Assembly (NCBI GenBank): GCA_018382125.1
Contig: JAGZQO010000004.1
Span: 1-64,000 of the forward strand
Direction of reading: 5' to 3'
Source: Collinsella sp.
Lineage (GTDB): Bacteria; Actinomycetota; Coriobacteriia; Coriobacteriales; Coriobacteriaceae
Length of the DNA: 64,000 nt
Shown: one piece after another, positions 1 to 7,948 of the stretch
How the letters are laid out: every line of letters begins with the position of its first letter
Numbering within the stretch: position 1 is the first letter of the stretch
Made by a program: the position numbers and the translations under genes
Notes under the pieces: generated by a model
What the model saw: only the letters and a program-made list of their open reading frames with translations
Database searches by the model: none
Told to the model about the DNA's origin: nothing

Positions 1-3
1 CGG

Positions 4-36
4 CGCCCCCGGGGCCCGGATGGGGCCTCGGGGGCG
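4..36. repeat. GC-rich hairpin at window edge
   Basis: A near-perfect stem of about 14 base pairs (7 G/C pairs outermost, one G:T) closes on a 5-base loop. No T-run follows on the plus strand, and the sequence that would follow it on the minus strand lies mostly outside the window, so a terminator role cannot be judged. Nothing coding is visible in the following bases up to the tRNA terminator. Confidence 0.5.
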
Positions 37-203
37 TTCGGCTAGCTGCGGGAACGGCCTGTCCGCCTAATGTGTTCGGCTGAGATCGGAAATCAACCTG
101 TTTGAACATATATATCAGTTGGGCTTTATTCGCGAATGGGAGATGAGATTTGGAGAGATGTGGTTTTAGATATTAGGGCGTGGATCAATATCCCATTAAA
201 CGC

Positions 204-231
204 AAAAAGCCACGTCCGAAGACGTGGCTTT
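204..231 (-). terminator. Rho-independent terminator of tRNA-Asp
   Basis: Read on the minus strand, an 11-bp stem (AAAGCCACGTC with its complement) closes on a TTCG tetraloop and runs straight into TTTTTGCG. It lies 8 bases beyond the encoded CCA end of the tRNA, so it is the natural end of that transcript. Confidence 0.85.
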
Positions 232-239
232 AATTGCGT

Positions 240-317
<78 letters not shown>

Positions 318-363
318 AGGCAGACGTTCGCGTTTGTTTCCGCTCGCGTGCGCTGCGGGGATT

Positions 364-393
364 AGTATACACAGAAGTCTGTCCGGCGCGCAA
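364..393 (-). promoter_or_regulatory. Probable tRNA-Asp promoter
   Basis: On the minus strand a -35-like TTGCGC and a -10-like TATACT are 18 bases apart, followed by a GC-rich discriminator typical of stable-RNA promoters. An A/T tract lies just upstream of the -35 (about 396-416) and resembles an UP element. The start would fall about 40 bases before the mature tRNA. This is a motif reading only. Confidence 0.5.
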
Positions 394-426
394 CAACTTT
401 TTTGAAAAAATTTTTCGGGGCCATCC

Positions 427-569
427 GGGAGGGTCTCCGGGGCTGAGGGCGGGGGTTAAGTTTGCTGCTCTACAGTCCTGCGCAAGACGGAAAGCACATT
501 AAGTGCTTTCCTTTGCGTGCGGAACTCGCGACAAACTTAACCCCCGCCCTCAGCCCCGGAGACCCTCCC
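427..569. repeat. 143-bp nested palindrome (38-bp perfect arms)
   Basis: Two perfectly complementary 38-base arms (427-464 and 532-569) enclose 67 bases. These contain a second hairpin: GGAAAGCAC, loop ATTAA, GTGCTTTCC, with an outer CGCAA/TTGCG clamp. No open reading frame fits it. The perfect arms suggest a recent or maintained structure: a structured RNA, a small non-autonomous element, or a strong terminator. A similarly built element with unrelated sequence lies at 23173-23297. Confidence 0.75.
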
Positions 570-683
570 TGCCGTCACATTATTCAACCAGTTTTGCGGG
601 CGTGCGCCGCGCGCGGCTAGCCCGCGTGCTCCTCGGCGGGGTTGGTCTGATGGATCTTGTTGAATTTCGGCCTTTGGCTTAAA

Positions 684-714
684 GAAAAACGGGGGATGCA
701 TTGTGCATCCCCCG
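684..714 (-). terminator. Terminator after the phosphodiesterase gene
   Basis: An 11-bp stem (CGGGGGATGCA and complement) with a 3-base loop is followed on the minus strand by TTTTTCTTT. On the plus strand it is followed by CTTTTG, so it may work weakly both ways. It lies 13 bases beyond the stop codon of the minus-strand metallophosphoesterase. Confidence 0.85.
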
Positions 715-726
715 CTTTTGTTGTGG

Positions 727-1194
727 TTACTCTAGGTCAATAAATTTAGTGCTTAGGATCTTGCCGTCTTTTACTAGCATTCTGGCCATGGTGGGGCCTC
801 GGGTGCCTCTGGGGTAGCTGGCGCTGCCCGGGTTGAGGACTAAGCAACGGCCCACTTGGGCTTCTTTGGTTACGTGGGTATGGCCGTTGATGGCTACGTC
901 TACGGATCCCACCGGAAGGTCTTCGCGGTAGTGGGCTACGGCGAATTTGAGGCCTTCGTAGGTAAAGAGCGCAAGACGGTCTACATCGGGGCCGTAGTCG
1001 CGGTAGTAATCGTTGTTGCCCAGTACGGCCCGAACGGGGGCGATGGTGCATAGGTGCTCGTAGTCCATCTCTGACGTGAGGTCGCCGGCGTGGATGATCA
1101 GGTCTGCGCCCTCAAGCTCATCCAAGAGCGCAGGCGATAAATAGCCGTGGGTGTCCGAGATGATGTCGATACGCTTGGCGCTTGCACTGTTCAT
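727..1194 (-). CDS. YfcE/MJ0936-type metallophosphoesterase
   Basis: The 155-residue product belongs to the calcineurin-like phosphoesterase family, in the small YfcE group of metal-dependent phosphodiesterases. The metal-binding blocks appear in order: SDTHG at residues 13-17, HAGDL near 35, GNND near 64, then NGHTH. The chain is the usual length and has no signal peptide, so it should act in the cytoplasm on small phosphodiesters; the natural substrate cannot be told from sequence. The frame stays open upstream into the neighbouring regulator gene, but the start is set by the ATG behind GGAAGGGAT. A terminator separates it from the LytTR regulator upstream, so it is probably transcribed separately or by read-through. 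Confidence 0.85.
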   Translation of the reverse strand: MNSASAKRIDIISDTHGYLSPALLDELEGADLIIHAGDLTSEMDYEHLCTIAPVRAVLGNNDYYRDYGPDVDRLALFTYEGLKFAVAHYREDLPVGSVDVAINGHTHVTKEAQVGRCLVLNPGSASYPRGTRGPTMARMLVKDGKILSTKFIDLE

Positions 1195-1233
1195 GGGATC
1201 CCTTCCGCAAAAAACGATTCGGCAGATACATAC

Positions 1234-1283
1234 AAAAAGGCCCCACGGCTCCGCAGACGATGGGTCTACAGGGCTGCGGGGCC
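1234..1283 (-). terminator. Terminator after LytTR regulator 1
   Basis: On the minus strand a long stem bounded by GGCCCC/GGGGCC, with further internal GC pairing, is followed by TTTTTGTATG. It begins a few bases beyond the regulator's stop codon and should end the glycosyltransferase - kinase - regulator transcript. Confidence 0.8.
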
Positions 1284-1289
1284 AGTGTG

Positions 1290-2006
1290 CTAGAGACTCA
1301 GAGCCTTCTTGAGCGGCACGACGCGGCGGCGCGAAACCGGCACGCGTTCGTCGACGCCCGTAATGCCCAGCTGGATGGCGCCCGAGGGCACCGTCTCCAC
1401 ATCCGTGACGCACGCCAAGTTGACGATATAGCGGCGGTGAACACGGAAGAAGCCAAAGTCGCAGAGCTTGGCCTCAAACTGCGCCAGCGAGGTCGTCGAC
1501 AAAAAGCGATCATCGACGGTATAGATGCAGGAGTAATCGTCCTTGGCCATGATAAAGCGAATGTCGTCCACGGGAATGAGCACCTTGCGGCCACCCTTTT
1601 CCACCGGGATACGCTCGATGGTCACCTTGCTGTCCGTAACCGGCTTGGCGCGTTGCATGACCTTCTCGATCGCGCGATCCAAGCGAGCTTCCTCGACCGG
1701 CTTCATCAGATAATCGACGGCATCCACGTCGAATGCCTCGACCGCATGGTCACTATACGCAGTCACAAACACGATCGCCGGCGGATTTTTGAGCTTATGC
1801 AGCGCCTCGGCAAGTTGCAGGCCCGAGGCACCGGGCATCGAGATATCGAGAAACACGACATCCACGCGACTTTCCATAAGCATCTCGATGGCGGAGCGGA
1901 CGCTCGACGCCTCCGTGATCGTGCCGATCTTGCCCGTTTGCTCGAGCAGGAAGCGAAGCTCCGAGCGAGCCGGCGCCTCATCATCCACAATCATCGCACG
2001 CAGCAT
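1290..2006 (-). CDS. LytTR-family response regulator (system 1)
   Basis: The 238-residue protein has an N-terminal receiver domain with the acidic pair at residues 8-9 and the phospho-acceptor Asp54 in VVFLDISMPG. A C-terminal LytTR DNA-binding domain spans roughly 130-235 and includes the typical FFRVHRRYIVN segment. It is expected to take phosphate from the membrane kinase encoded 72 bases upstream and bind direct-repeat operators. A TTG start 21 bases earlier keeps the frame, but the GAAAGG box is correctly placed for the ATG chosen here. It is clearly paralogous to the regulator at 7176-7910, so the two systems probably came from a duplication. Confidence 0.9.
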   Translation of the reverse strand: MLRAMIVDDEAPARSELRFLLEQTGKIGTITEASSVRSAIEMLMESRVDVVFLDISMPGASGLQLAEALHKLKNPPAIVFVTAYSDHAVEAFDVDAVDYLMKPVEEARLDRAIEKVMQRAKPVTDSKVTIERIPVEKGGRKVLIPVDDIRFIMAKDDYSCIYTVDDRFLSTTSLAQFEAKLCDFGFFRVHRRYIVNLACVTDVETVPSGAIQLGITGVDERVPVSRRRVVPLKKALSL

Positions 2007-2078
2007 AGGGATAAAACCTTTCGTCAACTAACTACGCCGGGCATCCGTCGCATGACGTTGAGCCCGTAGCCTTTTATT

Positions 2079-3422
2079 TTACTCTTGAATGTCGAAGATG
2101 CTCTCTGACAAATCAAGATGAAGGAGCACTTTGGTGCCCTTGCCCGGCGCCGATTCGACACGCGTATAGGAGTGCGGCCCATAAAAGCGATGGATGCGCT
2201 CCGAAATATTGTGCATGGCCACACCGGCGCCGCCACCCTGGGGAGAGCTGGCGTCGGGACGGGCAGAACGCTCGTCAAACAGTCTGGCGGCGGTACCCTC
2301 ATCCATGCCCACGCCATTATCGGCCACGGCAATCAAGATTGCATCCTCGCCGTCTTGGTGAACGGTCACGTCGATCCTCAGGGCGTCGTCATCGCCCATA
2401 CCATGACGTACGGCGTTCTCGACAATCGGCTGGATCACGAACGCCGGCACCAGCGTATCTTCCACGTCCTCGGACACATCGAACGTCGCAAGCACGCGGT
2501 CCTCGCCAAAGCGGGCCTTCTCAAAGGTAAGGTAGCGCCTGGTCTGTGCAACCTCGCGCGAGACCGGAATAAGCGATCCCGAGTTGTCGAGCGTGGCACG
2601 ATAGAACGATGAGAACTCACGAAGCAGTTCGCGGGCCCGCAGCGGGTCGGTGCGCGTAAACGATGCAATGGTGTTCAGCGTGTTGAACAGGAAGTGCGGG
2701 TTAATCTGCGCCTGCAGCGCACGCACCTCGGCGCGCGCCGTGAGTTCCTTTTGCACCTCGAGCTCGTGGATGGCGAGCTGCGTGGACAAGATCTCGGCAA
2801 AGCCCGAGGCAAGCGCGTACTGGGTACGGTCGACGGCGCGCGGGGTCTTGTAGTAGAACTTGAGCGTGCCGACGGTACGATCGCCCACCTTGATGGGGGC
2901 GATAATGCCGGCGGGGACTTGGTTGTGCGAGCCGTCCGAGCCCACGACATCCACCATACGGTTGAACGACTGCACGATGCCATGTTCGATAACGTAGCGT
3001 GTGGCAAGCGTGTGGATGGGAGTATCGGGCAGCAGTTTTTCCTCAAACTCGCCCGCGCAGGCAAGCACGTTGTCCTCGTCGGTGATGGCCACCGTCATGG
3101 CGCGCGTCTCGGGCAAAATGCGCCGGCACACCAAACGCGCCGACTCCTGCGTCAGACCGCCCTTAATGTCCTCGAGCATGGCCGAGGCCACCGAGAGCGT
3201 CTCCTCGGTGTACTGGGAGCGCACCGAATCGGGATTGAGCGTCAAAAAGATAAAGATGCACAGAAAGATGCACAGCAGCGCGCAGGCAATCACCGTGGCG
3301 ATCGGCTCGATACCGGTCACCAAGGCAAAAATAAAGTACACCAGCACGCAAATGGCGCAGGCAACGGCAATGATGCGAAAGATTGATATTGAACTATCGC
3401 GCTGGGCGCGGCGGTCGATCAT
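2079..3422 (-). CDS. LytS-type sensor histidine kinase (system 1)
   Basis: This 447-residue kinase has two N-terminal membrane helices (about 17-36 and 41-62) with almost no outside loop, a cytoplasmic GAF-like sensor region (about 75-215), a short coiled linker, the His_kinase domain with PHFLFNT (His243 is the likely phosphorylation site), and a HATPase_c domain with IVENAVRHG and DNGVGM. It lacks the large LytS 5TM domain, so signals are probably sensed in the GAF-like part or the membrane. Its ATG overlaps the stop of the upstream glycosyltransferase in an ATGA, which indicates translational coupling. The partner is the LytTR regulator that follows. The region around ALASGFAEILSTQL is nearly repeated in the kinase at 7949-9334, marking them as paralogs. 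Confidence 0.92.
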   Translation of the reverse strand: MIDRRAQRDSSISIFRIIAVACAICVLVYFIFALVTGIEPIATVIACALLCIFLCIFIFLTLNPDSVRSQYTEETLSVASAMLEDIKGGLTQESARLVCRRILPETRAMTVAITDEDNVLACAGEFEEKLLPDTPIHTLATRYVIEHGIVQSFNRMVDVVGSDGSHNQVPAGIIAPIKVGDRTVGTLKFYYKTPRAVDRTQYALASGFAEILSTQLAIHELEVQKELTARAEVRALQAQINPHFLFNTLNTIASFTRTDPLRARELLREFSSFYRATLDNSGSLIPVSREVAQTRRYLTFEKARFGEDRVLATFDVSEDVEDTLVPAFVIQPIVENAVRHGMGDDDALRIDVTVHQDGEDAILIAVADNGVGMDEGTAARLFDERSARPDASSPQGGGAGVAMHNISERIHRFYGPHSYTRVESAPGKGTKVLLHLDLSESIFDIQE

Positions 3423-4606
3423 TCGGCCCCCTCCAGGATACTGATCAGTTGTGCGTCACGCCAAAGCCCGTCCATGATCTTGGGCCAAAAGCTCTGGAAA
3501 CGCAGGTAGCTTGCAGCGTTTTGGCGCGCATAGGCCTTTGCCTCGCCGATACCATGGCGCCAAATGCGCAGGTAGCCCTCATGCTCGCGGGTAAACACGC
3601 TGCGGACCATAGCGGTCTTGCGCACGCGGTCGTCGAGCTCGCGCGAAATCCACGGGCCCGGGTAGGGCATGAGCGATGCCGCCGTAACGGGAATGAGCTC
3701 CTTTTGATGCGCGGCGAATGTCAACTTGGCCCGTTCGTAGTACCAACGGTATACATCCTGCATAAAGCGCGGTGAGCGCTTTTCGGACTCCGGAGGCAGA
3801 TGGCGCACGGTCCACTCGTTATCGAACCACACGTCGTAGCCAAACATGCGCATGTTAAAGAGGTAATCCAAGTCCTCGCCGCGGGTGATAAACGGGTCAA
3901 AGGCCACACGCGTAAAGGCGCGGGCGTGCAGGGCCATCAGGCCGCCGCACACGTAGTTGGAGCGCGAGATGCGGGTGCCCGAGAGCGCCTTTTTCATCCA
4001 ACGGTTGAACTCGATGCGCTTGGTCCACCAACGATGGCAGATGCCCGCCTTGTCCGTGGGAGCCAGCGGCGAGCCGTCGCGATCGTAGAAATAGCCGCTC
4101 TTGACCAAGATCGGCAAGCCCTGACGCGTCTGCTGCCCCAACGCATAGGTCGCGCGCTTCATAAAGTCGGCGTCGATGACAGTCTCATCGTCATCCAAAA
4201 AGATAACCGCGTCATGCCCCAGCACAGCGGCGCAGGCTAGCCCCATATTGCGGATGGCACCGTAGCCTCGCAGGCTCACGCACTCGCCCGAACCCTTGGG
4301 CGCGATCTGAGCAACCCGGTCTGCGATGCGCGAGGCCTGGGTGTTGGTGACAACGGTGACCTTGAGCGTGGGATGCGCGTCGACAATCTCGTGCACGCGC
4401 AGCGACACATCGGCTGTGGCAGAAACGGGACAGACCACCAAAAGGATGATGCGCGGGATGTCACGTACCTGCTCAAGCGAGGCCAGGCAGCGGTCGAGTT
4501 CGGGATTGTCGGCGTTGAGTCGCGTCGAATGGTCATAGGTGCCAGGGGCGTTTGCGCAAGCGTCATCGCCCGCCCAATACGTTGGAATCACGACCGTGGC
4601 GTTCAT
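3419..4606 (-). CDS. Family 2 glycosyltransferase
   Basis: The 395-residue protein has the GT-A fold signature of family 2 transferases. It starts with TVVIPTYWAG and carries the metal and nucleotide-sugar binding acidic cluster IFLDDDETVID near residue 140. A second acidic motif, TRGEDLDYLFNMRMFG, sits where the catalytic base is expected. There is no signal peptide or membrane helix, so it is cytoplasmic or membrane-associated. Acceptor and sugar donor cannot be assigned. It is translationally coupled to the LytS-type kinase downstream, an unusual pairing suggesting that this sensory system concerns envelope glycans. The start has a GGGAGG box 8 bases upstream. Confidence 0.85.
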   Translation of the reverse strand: MNATVVIPTYWAGDDACANAPGTYDHSTRLNADNPELDRCLASLEQVRDIPRIILLVVCPVSATADVSLRVHEIVDAHPTLKVTVVTNTQASRIADRVAQIAPKGSGECVSLRGYGAIRNMGLACAAVLGHDAVIFLDDDETVIDADFMKRATYALGQQTRQGLPILVKSGYFYDRDGSPLAPTDKAGICHRWWTKRIEFNRWMKKALSGTRISRSNYVCGGLMALHARAFTRVAFDPFITRGEDLDYLFNMRMFGYDVWFDNEWTVRHLPPESEKRSPRFMQDVYRWYYERAKLTFAAHQKELIPVTAASLMPYPGPWISRELDDRVRKTAMVRSVFTREHEGYLRIWRHGIGEAKAYARQNAASYLRFQSFWPKIMDGLWRDAQLISILEGAE

Positions 4607-4625
4607 GCCTTACCCTCCCTGCAAC

Positions 4626-4663
4626 ACAAAAACGGGGCGCCGCCAAACACAGGCGACGCCCCG
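4626..4663 (-). terminator. Terminator after the MFS gene
   Basis: A 12-bp stem (CGGGGCGTCGCC with one G:U, 7-base loop) is followed on the minus strand by TTTTTGTG. It lies between the MFS transporter and the glycosyltransferase operon and separates the two transcripts. Confidence 0.85.
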
Positions 4664-4777
4664 CGACCTAGCTGATTCCATCATACCCACTTGGGCAAAT
4701 CATTGCTCGCAAGTCGCAATGTTTATTGCGGATAACCCCAAAAGAGTACCGTGGACAGGCACAATAGCCGCTCGCTC

Positions 4778-6037
4778 CTATGCGGCATGCTCTGCCGCCC
4801 GAGTCATGCGGGACAGGCGGACCAGCAGCATAAAGCCAACGATCAGCAGCACGCCAATGGAAAGGACGCCCAGCGACGGGTTGCCGGTCAGCGAGGTGAC
4901 GACCGACACTAGGAAAGTGCCCATGACGCTTGCATAGCGACCGAAGATGTCAAAGAAGCCGTAGTACTCGTTGGACTTTTCCTTGGGGATAATGCGGCCA
5001 AAGTAGCTACGGCTAAGCGCCTGCACGCCGCCCTGGAACAGGCCGACCATAATGGCAAGCACCCAGAATTCAAAGGCGGTCTTTAGGAAGAACGCGGCGA
5101 ACAGCACAATGCCCATGTAGGCGGCGACTGCCACCAGGATCATGTTGAGCGTGCCCACGCGTCCGGCGAGCTTGCCGTAGATGATGGCGGACGGAAAGGC
5201 CACGAACTGCGTAACGAGCAGCGCCAGCACCAGCTGCGTCGAATCGATGCCCAAAGCCGAGCCGTAGCTGGTAGCCATGGAAATGACCGTGTGCACACCG
5301 TCGATATAGAAGAAGAACGCAATCATGTAGACCAGCACGGTCTTGTTGTGGGCGATCTCGCGCATGGTGTGTCCGACCTCGGAGAACACACCGCCCACGA
5401 TGTGGCCGATAGTGTCCTCGGGACCGCGCTCGCGACCGTACTTTTGCTTATAGGTGCGAATGAGCGGCAGGGTAAAGATGAGCCACCAAGCACCAGTGAT
5501 GATAAACGACAGACGCGTTGCCAGCATGGTGGGGACGCCAAGAGCGGGGCCACCCATGATGAGCGCCAGGCAGATGACGAACGGCACGGTGGAACCGATG
5601 TAGCCCCAGGCATAGCCCGAGCTGGACACGGCGTCCATGCGCTCGTCGGTGGTAATGTCGGGCAGCATGGCGTCGTAGAACGTCATAGAAGAGTTAAGGC
5701 CGATGGTGCACAGCACGTACACGGTCAAAAATGCCATGGCGGACATTGGGATAGCCTGCGCCAGGCAAAGCACCAGGCCCGTGAGGAAGAAGCCCAAGAA
5801 GAACTTGATCTTGTTGCCGGCATAGTCGGCAAGCGCGCCCAGAATGGGCATGAGCATGGCGATGACCAGCGAGGCGATCGTCTGCGCATTGCCCCAGGCG
5901 ACCACCAGGTCGGCCGAGGAAGCGCCGGTATTGATGGCGTTAAAGTAAATGGGCACCACCGAGGTATTGAGCAGCACGAGGGCCGAATTGCCCACATCAT
6001 ACATAACCCAGTTACGCTCGAGCTTGGTGTATTTCAT
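4778..6037 (-). CDS. UMF1/Atg22-like MFS transporter
   Basis: This 419-residue protein has about twelve hydrophobic segments and opens with the YDVGNSALVLLNTSVVP block typical of the UMF1 (Atg22-related) branch of the major facilitator superfamily. FGRIIPKEKSNEYYGFFDI in the C-terminal half is also characteristic of that branch. Substrate is unknown; relatives are usually called permeases or amino-acid effluxers without proof. It stands alone between a terminator downstream and the phospholipase-like gene upstream. The start has GAAGGG nine bases ahead. Confidence 0.85.
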   Translation of the reverse strand: MKYTKLERNWVMYDVGNSALVLLNTSVVPIYFNAINTGASSADLVVAWGNAQTIASLVIAMLMPILGALADYAGNKIKFFLGFFLTGLVLCLAQAIPMSAMAFLTVYVLCTIGLNSSMTFYDAMLPDITTDERMDAVSSSGYAWGYIGSTVPFVICLALIMGGPALGVPTMLATRLSFIITGAWWLIFTLPLIRTYKQKYGRERGPEDTIGHIVGGVFSEVGHTMREIAHNKTVLVYMIAFFFYIDGVHTVISMATSYGSALGIDSTQLVLALLVTQFVAFPSAIIYGKLAGRVGTLNMILVAVAAYMGIVLFAAFFLKTAFEFWVLAIMVGLFQGGVQALSRSYFGRIIPKEKSNEYYGFFDIFGRYASVMGTFLVSVVTSLTGNPSLGVLSIGVLLIVGFMLLVRLSRMTRAAEHAA

Positions 6038-6138
6038 GGACAGGGACCCTTCGTATTCGCCCGATATGCAGTTAGTTCATCGTACCCCAATTGTCCAGAA
6101 CCGCCGGTAAGGATTCGGCAAAGGGGCACGCACGGACC

Positions 6139-7083
6139 CTATTCCTCGCGGTCGAACTCCTCATTGGCTTCGAGCACGCGACCGCTGTAGTTGACGTGAC
6201 TGGTCACGGCATCCATGTCACCAGTCTCGATAAAACGTGCGACCGTGCACTCGTAATCGACCAGCGCGCGATCAAAGACCTCAGGGAAACTCTCGTTCGA
6301 GACCTCGTCGGTAAAGGGATTCTTCCATGTCAGATGGCCCAGGTTACCGGTGCGCTCGGGCAGCTCCGTCGTCACGCGATGGGCAAGGCCGTCGAGCAGC
6401 GAGTAATCGTGCACCAAGCCCTCAACCAGCGAGATCGCGCGCGTCTTTGCGGAGCCGGCCGGCTCAATCGCGCGGTAAAGTCGCTGCATATTGGCAACGG
6501 CAGCACCGTACTCCCCCGCCGGAATGTCAATGCCGTACACGCGTCCGGCAACATAGCTCATCAGCACGCCGGCCACGCGATTGATGCGATCGGTGGTGAC
6601 GATCTCGCCCGCCGGCGGGTAATCGTCAACCGTAGCGCCATCGCGTTTAAGCTGCAGCATCAGCACATCCAGGTCGCTCTCGATCACGGCATGGACCTGA
6701 CTGCTCGAATCCTCAAGCTCTGAGTCGGATTCCACGATGCCAAACTGCTGCTCATAGACAAAGGGATGGGCGTTGCGGTCGAGCACGTAATGAGACAGCA
6801 GGCCCAGCGCAAAGGCGCGACCCAAGCTGGCATCGCGCGGCTGCAGGTGCGACACGCCGTCGCGCAGGCACGCGAACTGGCGAGACATGCGCGACCGATG
6901 CATGACCTGCGCCAGCAGCGTGCAGTCGGAAACACGCGGTGTCAGAATGTGAAAGAAAAACGGGTCGGGGCCTTGGTTGCCCAAGATAAAGGCAATGCGC
7001 TCTTCATCGGACGTGATGACGCCCTGCGGAAGACGGTCGATGCTTTCCTCGCCAAACAGATGATGGGTGATAAGCGCGGGCAT
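6139..7083 (-). CDS. Zinc-dependent phospholipase C-like protein
   Basis: The 314-residue protein resembles the zinc-dependent phospholipase C family found across Firmicutes and Coriobacteria: MPALITHHLFGE at the start, NQGPDPFFFH near residue 40, and the metal-binding block HYVLDRNAHPFVYEQ near 90. These His/Asp residues would bind zinc. No signal peptide is seen, so unlike clostridial toxins it is probably cytoplasmic; hydrolysis of phospholipid head groups is inferred from the family only. The ATG at MPALI follows AAAGGA by six bases. An upstream in-frame start adding ten residues has no such site. Confidence 0.75.
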   Translation of the reverse strand: MPALITHHLFGEESIDRLPQGVITSDEERIAFILGNQGPDPFFFHILTPRVSDCTLLAQVMHRSRMSRQFACLRDGVSHLQPRDASLGRAFALGLLSHYVLDRNAHPFVYEQQFGIVESDSELEDSSSQVHAVIESDLDVLMLQLKRDGATVDDYPPAGEIVTTDRINRVAGVLMSYVAGRVYGIDIPAGEYGAAVANMQRLYRAIEPAGSAKTRAISLVEGLVHDYSLLDGLAHRVTTELPERTGNLGHLTWKNPFTDEVSNESFPEVFDRALVDYECTVARFIETGDMDAVTSHVNYSGRVLEANEEFDREE

Positions 7084-7175
7084 AATGATCCTTTCGATTT
7101 CATTCGATGCCACCCATTATGCCCACCGCGCGCCCATGCCAAACCTGCGATGGTAAACGACGGCACGCAGACCGT

Positions 7176-7910
7176 CTACGCAAGCCCCAAGTGTGCTTTA
7201 ACCTCGGCAGCGCGACGGCGGGACACGGGCACCGTCGAGGTTACACGATCGAGCCTGAGCTCCATAAGACCCGTGGAACCGATCTCGACATTGTGCACGT
7301 CTTCCAAATTGACCAGATAGCTGCGGTGGACACGGATAAAGCCCTCGGAGACCAAGCGACGCTCGAGCGAAGAGATCGACTCATTGATCAGGTACGTTCC
7401 CTCGGCGCAGATGGCGTTGCAAAAATCGGCGCGCGCCTCAAAGTAGCAGACGTCTGCGGCGGGAATGAACACCTTTTTGCCCCCGCGGTCCACCGTCAGA
7501 CGCAAAGGCTGGCGCGGAGCGTGGATAACACGACGGGCACCCAAGGCTGCCTCGATCTTGTCGAGTGCCTTTGACAGGCGTGCGTCCTCGACCGGCTTGA
7601 CGACATAGTCGACCGCATCGAGGTTATACGCATCGGCGGCAAACTCGGCAAACGCCGTCACAAACACAACCACCGGCGGCGTCTTTAGGTTCTGCAGCGT
7701 CTCGGCAAGCTCAATTCCCGAGCGACCGGGCATGGTAATGTCTAAAAACAACACGTCGGGCTTGTTCGACAGAATCGACTCCACGGCCTCGGTGACATTG
7801 CCCGCCTCGGCAATCTGGCCCACACGCGTATCCTTTTCCAACAGATAGCGTAGCTCAGCCCTAATGGGAGGTTCGTCATCAACCACCAAGATGTTCCAGC
7901 CTTCGGACAT
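7176..7910 (-). CDS. LytTR-family response regulator (system 2)
   Basis: The 244-residue regulator has the receiver acidic pair at 11-12, phospho-acceptor Asp57 in VLFLDITMPG, and a LytTR DNA-binding domain from about 135 to the end (GFIRVHRSYLVN). It follows its kinase with 38 bases between, so the pair is one operon. AGGGGA stands eight bases before the ATG. It shares arrangement and many residues with the regulator at 1290-2006, but the DNA-contact region differs, so separate targets are likely. Confidence 0.9.
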   Translation of the reverse strand: MSEGWNILVVDDEPPIRAELRYLLEKDTRVGQIAEAGNVTEAVESILSNKPDVLFLDITMPGRSGIELAETLQNLKTPPVVVFVTAFAEFAADAYNLDAVDYVVKPVEDARLSKALDKIEAALGARRVIHAPRQPLRLTVDRGGKKVFIPAADVCYFEARADFCNAICAEGTYLINESISSLERRLVSEGFIRVHRSYLVNLEDVHNVEIGSTGLMELRLDRVTSTVPVSRRRAAEVKAHLGLA

Positions 7911-7948
7911 ATGTGCTTCCCCTCTTTTTCTCTCAATCCAACCGCGTG

